64,000 bases of DNA. It comes from Streptomyces formicae. Its GTDB lineage: Bacteria; Actinomycetota; Actinomycetes; Streptomycetales; Streptomycetaceae. The DNA is taken from the NCBI RefSeq assembly GCF_022647665.1, contig NZ_CP071872.1:6200001-6264000 (forward strand), in the 5' to 3' direction. This document shows, piece after piece, positions 13,965-22,181 of the stretch. A program made the translations under genes and the position numbers. The notes beneath the pieces were generated by a model. The model searched no databases. It was not told the DNA's origin and saw only the letters and a program-made list of their open reading frames with translations. Positions within the stretch are counted from its first letter, which is position 1; each line of letters begins with the position of its first letter.

Positions 13965-15320
13965 ATGCCAGCGTCGACCAATCCCAACATCCGCCTGTGC
14001 GAAACCATCCACGCTGTTGGATGCACGTACGAGGCGCTGGCCAAGGACGTTCGCCGGATCGCGGCGGAGAACGGCGAACTGCTCCAGACCAACAAGTCAG
14101 CCATCTCCCACTGGGCGAACGGCACGCGCGTCCCGTCCGGTCGGGCAGGTCAGTACCTCGCCGAGGCCCTCTCCCGCCGAATGGGCCGCGTCGTCACGCA
14201 GACCGACATCGGCCTCCAGCCACCCGAGGTGGAGCCCGCCACGTACGCTGATCCGGTCGAGACGGTCACTGGCCTCGGTCGCGCAGATGTCGAACGACGT
14301 CGCTTCCTTGCCATTGCGGCCTTCACCACAGCTGGCGTCGCCATGCCGCTCCTCCATGACCACGAGGCCACCGCCCGTGTCCTCCGTGCCCGCACTGGCC
14401 GCTCCCTCGTGGGAGCGGAGGACATCGACGTTGTACGGCAGATCACCGCAGCTTTCAGCACCGCTGACGAGCGCCTCGGCGGCGGCCACGGCCTGACCAC
14501 GGTCACCGCGTACCTTGCCGATACAGCGGCCCCGATGCTCCGTGGACGCTTCCCATCGGAGGCGTTACGCCAGACCGCCTTCGGCGCCGTTGCTGAACTC
14601 GCCTACCTGGCAGGGTGGAAACACCACGACCTGGGCCAGGAGGGCGCTGCCCAGAGCTACTATCACGTGGGTTACCAGCTTGCCTGTGAGGCTGATCCGC
14701 ACGGTCATGCCGCCTGGATGATGCGCTCCTTGGCTCACCAAGCCCTGAAGCTCAAGCAGCCTCACCACTGCGTTGACCTTGTCGAAGGGGCCCTTGCCCG
14801 TGGAGCCGGCCATGTCGACGGACAGACCGAGGCGCTGCTCCACATCACGCATGCCCGCGCCTGCGCGGCCGTCGGCGAGAACGCTTCGGCCAGCCGTGCT
14901 CTTCTCGCTGCGGAGGACGCGCTCCTCCGCGAGGACGGCCCACAGCCCAGCTTCTCCCTCTTGAGTGGTCCAGCCGCAGGCACCGTCGCCAGCCACACGG
15001 CCAAGGCACTGACCGAGATGAAGGACTTCGTCGGTACGGAACAACAGCACCGCGACGCTCTCACCCGCTGGGACCCGATCAAGTTCAAGCGCGTCCACGT
15101 TCTCACGTACGCCGACCTGGGTGACAGCCTTGCCGCCCAGGCCCGTGCCGACGAAGCGGTAGCCGCCTGGACCCAAGCGCTCAGTCTCATGGACGGCATG
15201 ACGTCCGACCGCGCCCGTAAGGCGATCACCTCGATTCGCCCCATCCTGGCGGTCTACCAGCGCCGCAGAGTTCCCGGGGCTGCGGATCTCGCCCGCCATG
15301 CACGCGAGGCCCTCGTCTGA
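13965..15320 (+). CDS. XRE-type helix-turn-helix regulator with TPR-like C-terminus
   Basis: A 451-aa cytoplasmic regulator. An N-terminal HTH region (residues about 10-70: LCETIHAVGCTYEALAKDVR, NKSAISHWANGTRVPS) precedes a segment ending ERRRFLAIAAFTTAGVAMPL, then about 300 residues of TPR-like helices (YYHVGYQLACEADPHGHAAWM, ALLHITHARACAAVG, TYADLGDSLAAQARADEAVAAW). The start at 13965 is favoured by GGACGGAGG just upstream; a longer form from 13872 lacks a good site. It is divergent from the 13747-12023 set and followed 48 bp later by a Nudix gene, so it probably controls this block. Confidence 0.82.
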   Translation: MPASTNPNIRLCETIHAVGCTYEALAKDVRRIAAENGELLQTNKSAISHWANGTRVPSGRAGQYLAEALSRRMGRVVTQTDIGLQPPEVEPATYADPVETVTGLGRADVERRRFLAIAAFTTAGVAMPLLHDHEATARVLRARTGRSLVGAEDIDVVRQITAAFSTADERLGGGHGLTTVTAYLADTAAPMLRGRFPSEALRQTAFGAVAELAYLAGWKHHDLGQEGAAQSYYHVGYQLACEADPHGHAAWMMRSLAHQALKLKQPHHCVDLVEGALARGAGHVDGQTEALLHITHARACAAVGENASASRALLAAEDALLREDGPQPSFSLLSGPAAGTVASHTAKALTEMKDFVGTEQQHRDALTRWDPIKFKRVHVLTYADLGDSLAAQARADEAVAAWTQALSLMDGMTSDRARKAITSIRPILAVYQRRRVPGAADLARHAREALV

Positions 15321-15368
15321 GGTGCCCGAACCAGCGCGGAGGAGGGAACATCGAGGTTCAGCAGACCG

Positions 15369-15845
15369 ATGCCTCCCACGGCTCACCCCGCGCTCAAATC
15401 GCTGCTGGTCGCGGCCGTCATCGTTCACGACGACACCACCGACCGGGTCGTTCTCCTCCAGCGCAGCGAGAACGCCAAGTTCGCCCAGGGCATGTGGGAC
15501 CTCCCCGTCGGCAAGAACGAACCGGGCGAACCCATCACCGCAACCGCTGCTCGTGAGCTCTACGAGGAAACGGGCCTCCTGGTGAAGCCCGAATCCCTCA
15601 CGGTCGCCCACATCATCCACGGCGCCTGGGGCGTCGAGGCCCCCAACGGCTTCCTCACGGTCGTGTTCGCCGCCCATGACTGGACCGGCGAACTGGAGAA
15701 CCGCGAGCCAAGGAAGCACTCCCAGGTCCGCTGGGTCGATACGGATGCCATCCCCGACGCCTTTGTTGACACCACTGCCAGTGCCCTCCACCAGTACCTG
15801 AACAAGGGCTCCGACGTCTCCCTGGACGGCTGGCCGACGGCATGA
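15369..15845 (+). CDS. Nudix hydrolase
   Basis: A 158-aa hydrolase of nucleoside diphosphate-linked compounds. The complete Nudix box GX5EX7REUXEEXGU occupies residues 48-70 (GKNEPGE, RELYEETGL), following a beta-strand LLVAAVIVHDD and KFAQGMWDLPVG. The substrate is not predictable. It lies 48 bp after the XRE regulator on the same strand, a pairing often seen in Streptomyces, so cotranscription is likely. It ends 24 bp before the convergent LacI gene. Confidence 0.9.
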   Translation: MPPTAHPALKSLLVAAVIVHDDTTDRVVLLQRSENAKFAQGMWDLPVGKNEPGEPITATAARELYEETGLLVKPESLTVAHIIHGAWGVEAPNGFLTVVFAAHDWTGELENREPRKHSQVRWVDTDAIPDAFVDTTASALHQYLNKGSDVSLDGWPTA

Positions 15846-15869
15846 GCGTCACCGGAGGCGCCGACCGGG

Positions 15870-16913
15870 TCAGTCCCGGACCCGCGCCGTCGACCCCCGC
15901 ACCACCAGCTCCGGCTGGAAGACGTACTCCGTGCTCGGCACGGGATTGCCACGGATCTCCTCCAGCAGCGCGCCGACCGCCGCCGACGCCATCGCCTGGA
16001 CGGGCTGGCGGACCGTCGTCAGCGGCGGGTCGGTGAAGGGGATCAGCGGGGAGTCGTCGTAGCCGACGACCGAGACGTCACCCGGGACGCAGAGCCCTCG
16101 TTCCCGGACCGCGCGGATCGCGCCGAGCGCCATCATGTCGCTGCCGCAGACGATGCCGGTGCAGCCCGCGTCGACGAGTTCGGCGGCGGCCGCGTGGCCG
16201 CCCTCGACGCTGAAGAGGGTGTGGCGCACAAGAGACTCCGCGCCGGGGCCCGCGGCGTCCAGGAAGCCCTCCGTCTTGCGGCGCGAGGGGACGTACCGGA
16301 CGGGGCCGACCGCGAGGCCGATCCGCTCGTGGCCGAGGTCGGCGAGATGGCGTACGGCCATGGCGGCGGCCATCCGGTCGTCGGGCGAGACGAAGGGCGC
16401 GCAGATCCGCTCGTTGTAGCCGTTGATGAGGACGAACGGGACGCCCCGGGCGGCGAGTTCGGCGTAGCGACCCGGGTCGGCCGAGGTGTCGGCGTGCAGC
16501 CCGGAGAGGAAGACGATGCCGCTGACTCCGCTCTCCTCCAGCTGCTCGACGAGCTCGTCCTCCGTCGCCCCGCCGGGCTGTTTGGCGCAGAGCAGGGGCG
16601 TGTAGCCGTGGCCGGCCAGCGTCTGCTCGACGACCTGGGCGAACGCCGGGAAGATCGGGTTGGTGAGCTCCGGCACCACCAGACCGACGAGTCCGGCGCT
16701 GCGCCGCCGCAGCCGCACGGGGCGCTCGTAGCCGAGGACGTCGAGGGCCGCGAGCACCCGCGTACGGGTCGCCGACGACACACCCGGCCGGACGTTGAGG
16801 ACACGGCTGACCGTGGCCTCGCTGACCCCCGCCTGGGCGGCGATGTCGGCGAGCCGAGGAGCGCCGGTCGCGCCGGCGCTTCTCGGCCTGGGGATCGTCA
16901 CACCGTCCACCAC
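15870..16913 (-). CDS. LacI family regulator, MalR paralog
   Basis: A 347-aa repressor. The HTH is LADIAAQAGVSEATVSRVLN (about residues 21-40), followed by LDVLGYERPVRLRRRSAGLVG and a periplasmic-binding-protein-like sensor domain (LVVPELTNPIFPAF, GIVCGSDMMALGAIRA, PLTTVRQPVQAMASAA). It is strikingly similar to MalR at 23887-24915 throughout, including an identical 20-residue HTH, so both should bind similar operators. Its GTG start lies inside the 3' end of the alpha-glucosidase gene (16-bp overlap), so it is translated from the same leftward transcript. It is probably a second maltodextrin regulator; different sensor residues may mean a different inducer. Confidence 0.88.
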   Translation of the reverse strand: MVDGVTIPRPRSAGATGAPRLADIAAQAGVSEATVSRVLNVRPGVSSATRTRVLAALDVLGYERPVRLRRRSAGLVGLVVPELTNPIFPAFAQVVEQTLAGHGYTPLLCAKQPGGATEDELVEQLEESGVSGIVFLSGLHADTSADPGRYAELAARGVPFVLINGYNERICAPFVSPDDRMAAAMAVRHLADLGHERIGLAVGPVRYVPSRRKTEGFLDAAGPGAESLVRHTLFSVEGGHAAAAELVDAGCTGIVCGSDMMALGAIRAVRERGLCVPGDVSVVGYDDSPLIPFTDPPLTTVRQPVQAMASAAVGALLEEIRGNPVPSTEYVFQPELVVRGSTARVRD

Positions 16914-18559
16914 GCCGTGGTGTCCGCGGGCAGCACGGCCACACCGTCGGCGACCGCCACCGGTCCGCAGGCCAGCAGCAGCGTGCCGGGAGCGGGGAGG
17001 CGTACGGGCGCGCCCGTGGTGTTGGTGGTGCAGATGAAGCGGTCGCGGGCGAGGGCGAGGACGCCGTCGGGGGCGTCGAGCCAGGTCACCGCCTCACCCG
17101 CGCCGAGGCCGGGGTGTTCACGACGCACCGCGAGCGCCGCCCGGTACAGCTCCAGCGTCGAGCCCGGAACCCCGGTCTGCGCCTCCACGCTCAGCTCGGC
17201 CCACACCTCCGGCTGCGGCAGCCAGCTGCCACCGGACCCGAAACCGTACGACACACCCCCACGCGTCCACGGGATCGGCACCCGGCACCCGTCCCGGAAA
17301 CCGTCCTGACCCTCCGCACGGAAGAACGACGGATCCTGCCGCACCTCGTCCGGCAGATCCGTCACATCCGGCAGACCCAGCTCCTCGCCCTGATACAGAT
17401 ACGCCGACCCCGGCAACGCCAGCATCAACAACGTCGCCGCCCGCGCCCGCCGCAGACCGAGTTCGCGGTCGCCCTGCTCGCGCAGCTGGGTGCCGAGCCC
17501 GGCGGGGTTGGCGAACCGGGTCGCGTGCCGGGTGACGTCATGGTTGGACAGCACCCAGGTGGTGGGCGCGCCGACGGGGCGCATCGCGGCCAGCGAGCCG
17601 TCGATGACGGCCCGCAGCTCCTCCGCGTCCCAGTTCGTCGTCAGGTACTGGAAGTTGAACGCCTGGTGCATCTCGTCGGGGCGCACGTACAGCGCGGTGC
17701 GCTCGACGGTCGGGGTCCAGGCTTCGGCGACGAGGACGCGCCCGCCCTCGTACTCGTCGAGGATCCGCCGCCAGGACCGGTAGATCTCGTGGACGCCGTC
17801 CTGGTCGAAGAAGGGCATGACATCGTTTCCGAGCAGCTTGAGCTGGTCGCCGGAGCCGATGTCGGGCAGCCCGTCCGCCTTGACGAGGCCGTGGGCGACG
17901 TCGACGCGGAAGCCGTCGGCGCCCAGGTCCAGCCAGAAGCGCAGGATCGAGCGGAACTCGTCCTGGACGGCAGGGTGTTCCCAGTTGAAGTCGGGCTGCT
18001 CGGGCGCGAAGAGGTGCAGGTACCACTCTCCGTCCTCGACGCGGGTCCAGGCCGGGCCTCCGAAGATGGACTCCCAGTCGTTCGGGGGCAGTTCGCCGTT
18101 GGCGCCCTTCCCCTTGCGGAAGTGGAAGCGCTCCCTCAGTCGGGAGCCGGGGCCCTCGCGCAGCGCCTGGCGGAACCAGTCGTGCCGGTCGGAGCAGTGG
18201 TTCGGGACGATGTCGACGATGATCCGCAGGCCCAGGTCGTGGGCGCTGCGGATCAGCGCGTCGGCGTCGTGGAGGGTGCCGAACATCGGGTCGATGGCCC
18301 GGTAGTCGGCGACGTCGTAACCGGCGTCGGCCTGCGGGGACGCGTAGAACGGGCTGAGCCAGACCGCGTCGACGCCGAGCTCCTTGAGGTACGGGAGCCG
18401 GCTGCGTATGCCCGCGAGGTCGCCCATGCCGTCGCCGTTGCCGTCGGCGAAGCTGCGCGGATAGACCTGGTAGATCACCGCGTCCCGCCACCATGGCGCT
18501 GGCTCGGCGTGGGTGCCGGTCGTCGTCGTGGTGGCGGAGGCAGCGAGGTGCTGGGTCAT
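16898..18559 (-). CDS. GH13 alpha-glucosidase (AglA paralog)
   Basis: A 553-aa cytoplasmic enzyme, no signal peptide, expected to release glucose from imported malto-oligosaccharides. Motifs: WWRDAVIYQVYPRSFADGNG near the N-terminus, DIVPNH, FRVDVAHG (nucleophile Asp), VLVAEAWTP (acid Glu) and LSNHDVTRH. A 431-bp stretch of its 3' half (17028-17458) is almost identical to the gene at 22182-23861, whereas the rest has clearly diverged. It starts 87 bp after malG with AGGGA as ribosome site and overlaps the LacI gene downstream. In the related S. coelicolor locus an alpha-glucosidase also follows malG (from memory). Confidence 0.9.
   Translation of the reverse strand: MTQHLAASATTTTTGTHAEPAPWWRDAVIYQVYPRSFADGNGDGMGDLAGIRSRLPYLKELGVDAVWLSPFYASPQADAGYDVADYRAIDPMFGTLHDADALIRSAHDLGLRIIVDIVPNHCSDRHDWFRQALREGPGSRLRERFHFRKGKGANGELPPNDWESIFGGPAWTRVEDGEWYLHLFAPEQPDFNWEHPAVQDEFRSILRFWLDLGADGFRVDVAHGLVKADGLPDIGSGDQLKLLGNDVMPFFDQDGVHEIYRSWRRILDEYEGGRVLVAEAWTPTVERTALYVRPDEMHQAFNFQYLTTNWDAEELRAVIDGSLAAMRPVGAPTTWVLSNHDVTRHATRFANPAGLGTQLREQGDRELGLRRARAATLLMLALPGSAYLYQGEELGLPDVTDLPDEVRQDPSFFRAEGQDGFRDGCRVPIPWTRGGVSYGFGSGGSWLPQPEVWAELSVEAQTGVPGSTLELYRAALAVRREHPGLGAGEAVTWLDAPDGVLALARDRFICTTNTTGAPVRLPAPGTLLLACGPVAVADGVAVLPADTTAWWTV
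17028..17458 (-). repeat. Inverted repeat arm 1: conversion tract in alpha-glucosidase gene
   Basis: Read on the minus strand, this 431-bp segment matches 23302-23732 with three mismatches by my count. It covers codons from GLRRARAAT to FICTT. Unusual codons (TTG Leu, TAT, GAT, GGT) fill the 5' half of the tract, unlike the surrounding gene. Confidence 0.9.
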
Positions 18560-18613
18560 TTCATCCCTGCGATGGTGGTGGTTGAGGGGGGAACGGGAAC
18601 GTACGGAGGTGCG

Positions 18614-18649
18614 GGGCCTGCCCCGGGCTCAGGGCCTGCCCCGGGCTCA
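18614..18649. repeat. 18-bp tandem duplication at the end of malG
   Basis: GGGCCTGCCCCGGGCTCA occurs at 18614-18631 and again at 18632-18649. The second copy contains the malG stop codon (TGA, 18649-18647), so the first copy is a duplicated gene end placed just downstream. Function unknown; possibly mRNA structure between malG and the alpha-glucosidase gene. Confidence 0.8.
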
Positions 18650-19531
18650 GCCCTTGACGGCGCCGGCCGATACGCCGGTCACCAGGTGGCGCTGGGCGAA
18701 GAGGAAGACGATCGCGGCGGGGATCGCGATGAGCACGGAGGCCGCGGTCATCGGCCCCCACTGGGCGCCGTACTGGTTGACGAACTTCTGGAGTCCGCCC
18801 GCCAGCGTGAGGTTCTCGTCGCCGACCATGAAGGCGGAGGCGTAGGCGACCTCGCCCCAGGCGGTGATGAACGAGTAGAACGCCGTCACCGCGATGCCGG
18901 GCTTGGCGAGCGGCAGGATCAGCCGCCAGAAGGTGCCGAACGGGGTGAGCCCGTCGACCTGTCCCGACTCGTCGATCTCCCGCGGGATCGTGTCGAAGAA
19001 GCCCTTCATCATCCAGGCGCAGAACGGCACGGCGATGGTGAGGTACGTGATGACGAGGCCGGCGGGCTCGTTGAGCAGGCCCATGCGCGCCATGATGTTG
19101 TAGATCGGCACGATGAGGACCGCGACCGGGAACATCTGGGTGATGAGCAGGGTCCACATCAGTCCGCGCTTGCCGGGGAAGCGGAAGCGGCTGACGGCGT
19201 AGCCGGTGGTGGCGGCGACGAAGACGCCGAGAACCGTGGTGAGGCCGGCGACGAGGAGCGAGTTGCCGAACCAGGTGAGGAACGGGGTGTCGTTCAGCAG
19301 CCTGGTGTAGTTCTCGAACGTCGTCTCCTTGAAGAAGTCCGTCGTGGTCGCGTACTGCGCCGGCTTGATGGAGGTCAGGAAGACCCACAGCACCGGGAAG
19401 ACGGCGATCACGGACGCGACGACGAGCGTCAGGTGCAGGCCGGCCGAGGCCAGCGGCGAGCGGCGGCCTCGCACGGGAGCGTTCGCAGGCGTGCTCGCGG
19501 GCACGTTCGCAGGGGCGTTGGTCGTGGTCAC
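18647..19531 (-). CDS. malG: Maltodextrin ABC transporter permease MalG
   Basis: A 294-aa integral membrane subunit of a CUT1-type sugar importer. A cytoplasmic N-terminus is followed by six hydrophobic spans, from LTLVVASVIAVFPVLWVFLTS to SVLIAIPAAIVFLFAQRHLV. The EAA loop that docks with the ATPase is visible as EIDESGQVDGLTPFGTF and ILPLAKPGIA. It ends VTGVSAGAVKG as MalG proteins do. Its start overlaps the malF stop by 4 bp (ATGA), so translation is coupled. No ATPase gene lies nearby; Streptomyces sugar importers usually share MsiK encoded elsewhere. Confidence 0.93.
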   Translation of the reverse strand: MTTTNAPANVPASTPANAPVRGRRSPLASAGLHLTLVVASVIAVFPVLWVFLTSIKPAQYATTTDFFKETTFENYTRLLNDTPFLTWFGNSLLVAGLTTVLGVFVAATTGYAVSRFRFPGKRGLMWTLLITQMFPVAVLIVPIYNIMARMGLLNEPAGLVITYLTIAVPFCAWMMKGFFDTIPREIDESGQVDGLTPFGTFWRLILPLAKPGIAVTAFYSFITAWGEVAYASAFMVGDENLTLAGGLQKFVNQYGAQWGPMTAASVLIAIPAAIVFLFAQRHLVTGVSAGAVKG

Positions 19532-20535
19532 CAGGTTTCTCCCTGCTTGCGGAGGACGCGCTGGTAGATCGCGGCGAAGACCATCAGGAGGACGAGGATC
19601 AGCACGCCCCAGGTGGACGACTGCGCGAAGTCGCGCGGACTGATCTCGAACGAGAACTTGTACGCCTGGGTCACCAGGATCTGGGTCGCCTCACCGGGAC
19701 CGCCCCGCGTCAGCAGGAAGATCACCGGGAACATGTTGAAGGTCCAGATGGTGGAGAGCAGGACGACCGTGGTCGACACCGACCGCAGCCCGGGCATGGT
19801 GATGTGGCGGAACCGCTGCCACGCGCTCGCGCCGTCCATCTCGGCGGCCTCGTAGAGCTCGCCGGGGATGGACTGCAGACCGCCGAGCAGGGCGACCATC
19901 ATGAACGGGACGCCGAGCCAGACGTTGACGGCGATCACCGAGACCTTGGCCCAGGTGGGGTCGTTCAGCCAGGGCAGGGCGTCGATGCCGCCGCCCGCGA
20001 GGAACTTGTTGAGCAGGCCGTTGTCCTCGTTGTAGAGGAAGCGCCAGGCGAAGACGGAGACGAAGCCGGGCACGGCCCAGGGCAGGACCAGCATCATCCG
20101 GTAGACCGACCGGCCGGCGATCCTGCGGTTGAGGATGTTGGCGAGGGCGAGGCCCAGGCCGAAGGTGACGGCCACACAGGAGACCGTCCACACCAGCGTC
20201 CACCCGAGGGTGCCGAGGAACTGGCCGCCGGTGAGCGCGTCGGCGTAGTTGTCGAGGCCGACGAATTCGTACGTCGCGGGGAGGTGGTTCACCCCGATCG
20301 AGCGCTCGACGTTCCGCTCGTTGGCGTTGGTCAGCGACAGGTAGATGCCGCGGACGAGCGGGTAGCCGATGATCACGCCGATCACGATCACCACGGGGGC
20401 GACCATGGTCCAGGCGTACCAGTGGGTGGAGAGGGCGCGCCGGAGCGGGCCCCGTGCGGAGTCGCGGCGACGGCCGCGGGCCCTGTCGGGCTCCGCGGCC
20501 TTCGCCACCGACTGGCCGCTGGTGTGGACAGCCAT
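19528..20535 (-). CDS. malF: Maltodextrin ABC transporter permease MalF
   Basis: A 335-aa membrane subunit. A 35-residue basic N-terminus precedes WTMVAPVVIVIGVIIGYPLVRGIYLSL and further spans; the EAA loop is EAAEMDGASAWQRFRHITMPGL (read in two parts: EAAEMDGASAW, RHITMPGL). It pairs with MalG to form the channel fed by MalE. It starts 16 bp after malE and overlaps malG by 4 bp, so malE-malF-malG form one operon transcribed leftwards from the 21827-22181 control region. Confidence 0.93.
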   Translation of the reverse strand: MAVHTSGQSVAKAAEPDRARGRRRDSARGPLRRALSTHWYAWTMVAPVVIVIGVIIGYPLVRGIYLSLTNANERNVERSIGVNHLPATYEFVGLDNYADALTGGQFLGTLGWTLVWTVSCVAVTFGLGLALANILNRRIAGRSVYRMMLVLPWAVPGFVSVFAWRFLYNEDNGLLNKFLAGGGIDALPWLNDPTWAKVSVIAVNVWLGVPFMMVALLGGLQSIPGELYEAAEMDGASAWQRFRHITMPGLRSVSTTVVLLSTIWTFNMFPVIFLLTRGGPGEATQILVTQAYKFSFEISPRDFAQSSTWGVLILVLLMVFAAIYQRVLRKQGETW

Positions 20536-20551
20536 CAGTCGGACTCTTCCC

Positions 20552-21826
20552 TTACTTCCAGCCGTCGAGGAGCTTGCGGTAGGCGTCGCCCGCCGTCGAG
20601 GCTCCCTTCTCCGGGGTGGTCTGGCCGGTGAGGACCTTGGTGTACTCGGTCACCAGCGGGGCGAAGAGGCTGCCGCCCTCGGGGATCCAGGGGCGCTCGA
20701 CGGCCTTGTCGACGGCCGGCTTGAAGAAGCCGACGATCTCGTTGGCGGCGACCTTCGGCTCGCTGTAGACCGAGTTGCGGGTCGGGAGCAGGCTGAGCTC
20801 CTCGGCGACCTGGGTCTGCGCCTCGGCGGAGCTCATGTACTCGACGAAGGCGTAGGAGGCGTCGAGGTTCTTGGAGCCGGCGTAGACGGCGAGGTTGTGA
20901 CCGCCCTGCGGGGCACCCTGGCCGGCCGAGCCGGCGGGCACGGGCGCGATGCCGAGGTTGGCCTTGTCCGTGAACTCCTTGCCGGCGTAAGTGTCGGCGA
21001 CGGCCCACGGGCCGTTGATCATCATGGCGACCTTGCCTTCCTTGAAGGCGGTCTGCATGTTGTTCCAGCCGTCGGTGGCGTCGGTCTTGGCGGCGCCGGA
21101 GTCGACGAGGTCCTTGACGACCTTCATGGCCTTGACGCCGGCCGCGTTGTCGACGGTGATCTGCTTCTTCTCGGCGTCGACCAGGTCGCCGCCCTCGCCG
21201 TAGAGGAAGGACAGGAACCAGTAGGCGTCGTCGCCGCGCAGGTACATCCCGGTGTTGCCGGTCTTGTCCTTGATGGCCTGGGCGGCGGTCTTCAGCTCGG
21301 CGATGGTGCCGGGAACCTCGACACCGGCCTCCTTGAAGATCTTCTTGTTGTAGAAGACGCCCATGGTGTCGATGACCTGCGGCACGGCGTAGGTTTTGCC
21401 GTTGTACTTCGTGGAGGCGGCTGCCTGCTCCAGGAAGTCCTTCTCGTTCTTGAGGGCGGTGGTGCCGTCGAGCGGGGCGAGGTAGCCGAGGTCGGCGAAC
21501 TCGGGGGTCCAGGCGACCTCGGAGCGGATGACGTCGGGGGCGCCGGAGCCGGACTGGGCGGCGTTCTTGAACTTGTTCTGCGCCTCACCGAAGGGCACGT
21601 TCACATAGTTGATCTTGACGTCGGGGTGCTTCTTGGTGAAGCCCTCGGCCAGCGCCTTGAAGACCTTGTCCTCGCTGCCGACGGTCGACGTGTCCCACCA
21701 GGTGACCGTGCCCGACAGCTTTCCGCCCGAGCTGCTCTTCGCGCCCTCGCTGTCGTCGCCGCCGCACGCGGTCGCCGTGAGCGCCAGGCTCGCGACCAGA
21801 GCGGTGGCCGCTATGCCACGTCGCAT
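20552..21826 (-). CDS. malE: Maltodextrin-binding lipoprotein MalE
   Basis: A 424-aa extracellular solute-binding protein. The N-terminus MRRGIAATALVASLALTATAC has a lipobox ending at Cys21, so it should be lipid-anchored outside the membrane. The mature part starts with a Ser/Gly-rich linker and then LSGTVTWWDTST, typical of CUT1 binding proteins, with later MINGPWAVADTYAG and EYMSSAEAQTQVAEE. AAGGAG lies 6 bp before the ATG. It delivers malto-oligosaccharides to MalF/MalG. Its promoter region, shared with the divergent aglA, holds two GCAAG-type operators. Confidence 0.93.
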   Translation of the reverse strand: MRRGIAATALVASLALTATACGGDDSEGAKSSSGGKLSGTVTWWDTSTVGSEDKVFKALAEGFTKKHPDVKINYVNVPFGEAQNKFKNAAQSGSGAPDVIRSEVAWTPEFADLGYLAPLDGTTALKNEKDFLEQAAASTKYNGKTYAVPQVIDTMGVFYNKKIFKEAGVEVPGTIAELKTAAQAIKDKTGNTGMYLRGDDAYWFLSFLYGEGGDLVDAEKKQITVDNAAGVKAMKVVKDLVDSGAAKTDATDGWNNMQTAFKEGKVAMMINGPWAVADTYAGKEFTDKANLGIAPVPAGSAGQGAPQGGHNLAVYAGSKNLDASYAFVEYMSSAEAQTQVAEELSLLPTRNSVYSEPKVAANEIVGFFKPAVDKAVERPWIPEGGSLFAPLVTEYTKVLTGQTTPEKGASTAGDAYRKLLDGWK

Positions 21827-21907
21827 GTGAACTCCTTCGATGGGGCCGCTCCATCACGGCGCCGATTCGTCGAGGAAGGTAACAAGCCTGAAAGAGGACC
21901 GAAAGAC

Positions 21908-21928
21908 CTTGCGAGATTTTTCCGCAAG
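21908..21928. promoter_or_regulatory. MalR operator candidate 1 in malE-aglA intergenic region
   Basis: CTTGCG (21908-21913) and CGCAAG (21923-21928) form a perfect inverted repeat with 9 bp between them, 82 bp upstream of the malE start. The words match those at 22079 and upstream of the amylase. The rest of the 355-bp intergenic region (21827-22181) holds the divergent promoters; I could not fix their -10 boxes. Confidence 0.5.
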
Positions 21929-22078
21929 AGACGGCGATCGTTACATCCGCGTGTCCTCACGGTTGCCGACGCGGGCCTTGCCACGGCGGGCTTCGTACGC
22001 TCCGGCCTGCCTGGATCAGGTGATAGCCGCCACAGCCGGGGCAATCCGGGAGGGCGGATGGCGCCCGCAACCGCTTCC

Positions 22079-22090
22079 GCAAGGGATTGC
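22079..22090. promoter_or_regulatory. MalR operator candidate 2 in malE-aglA intergenic region
   Basis: GCAAGGGATTGC (followed by AG) is the same arrangement as GCAAGAACTTGC upstream of the amylase: two half-sites with a 2-bp centre. It lies about 90 bp before the aglA start, so it is well placed to control aglA and malE. Confidence 0.5.
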
Positions 22091-22181
22091 AGCGCTGTTA
22101 CCTTCGTTGTACGTCGGCGTTGAACCGTTAGATCCGGTAGATCCGGAACATCCCGAAACTGGCAGCCGAAGGGGAGCGCCC

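Noticed and set aside
21840..22181. N-terminal extension of aglA
   Set aside because: It crosses both operator candidates and the divergent promoter region; the ribosome site at 22182 explains the start.
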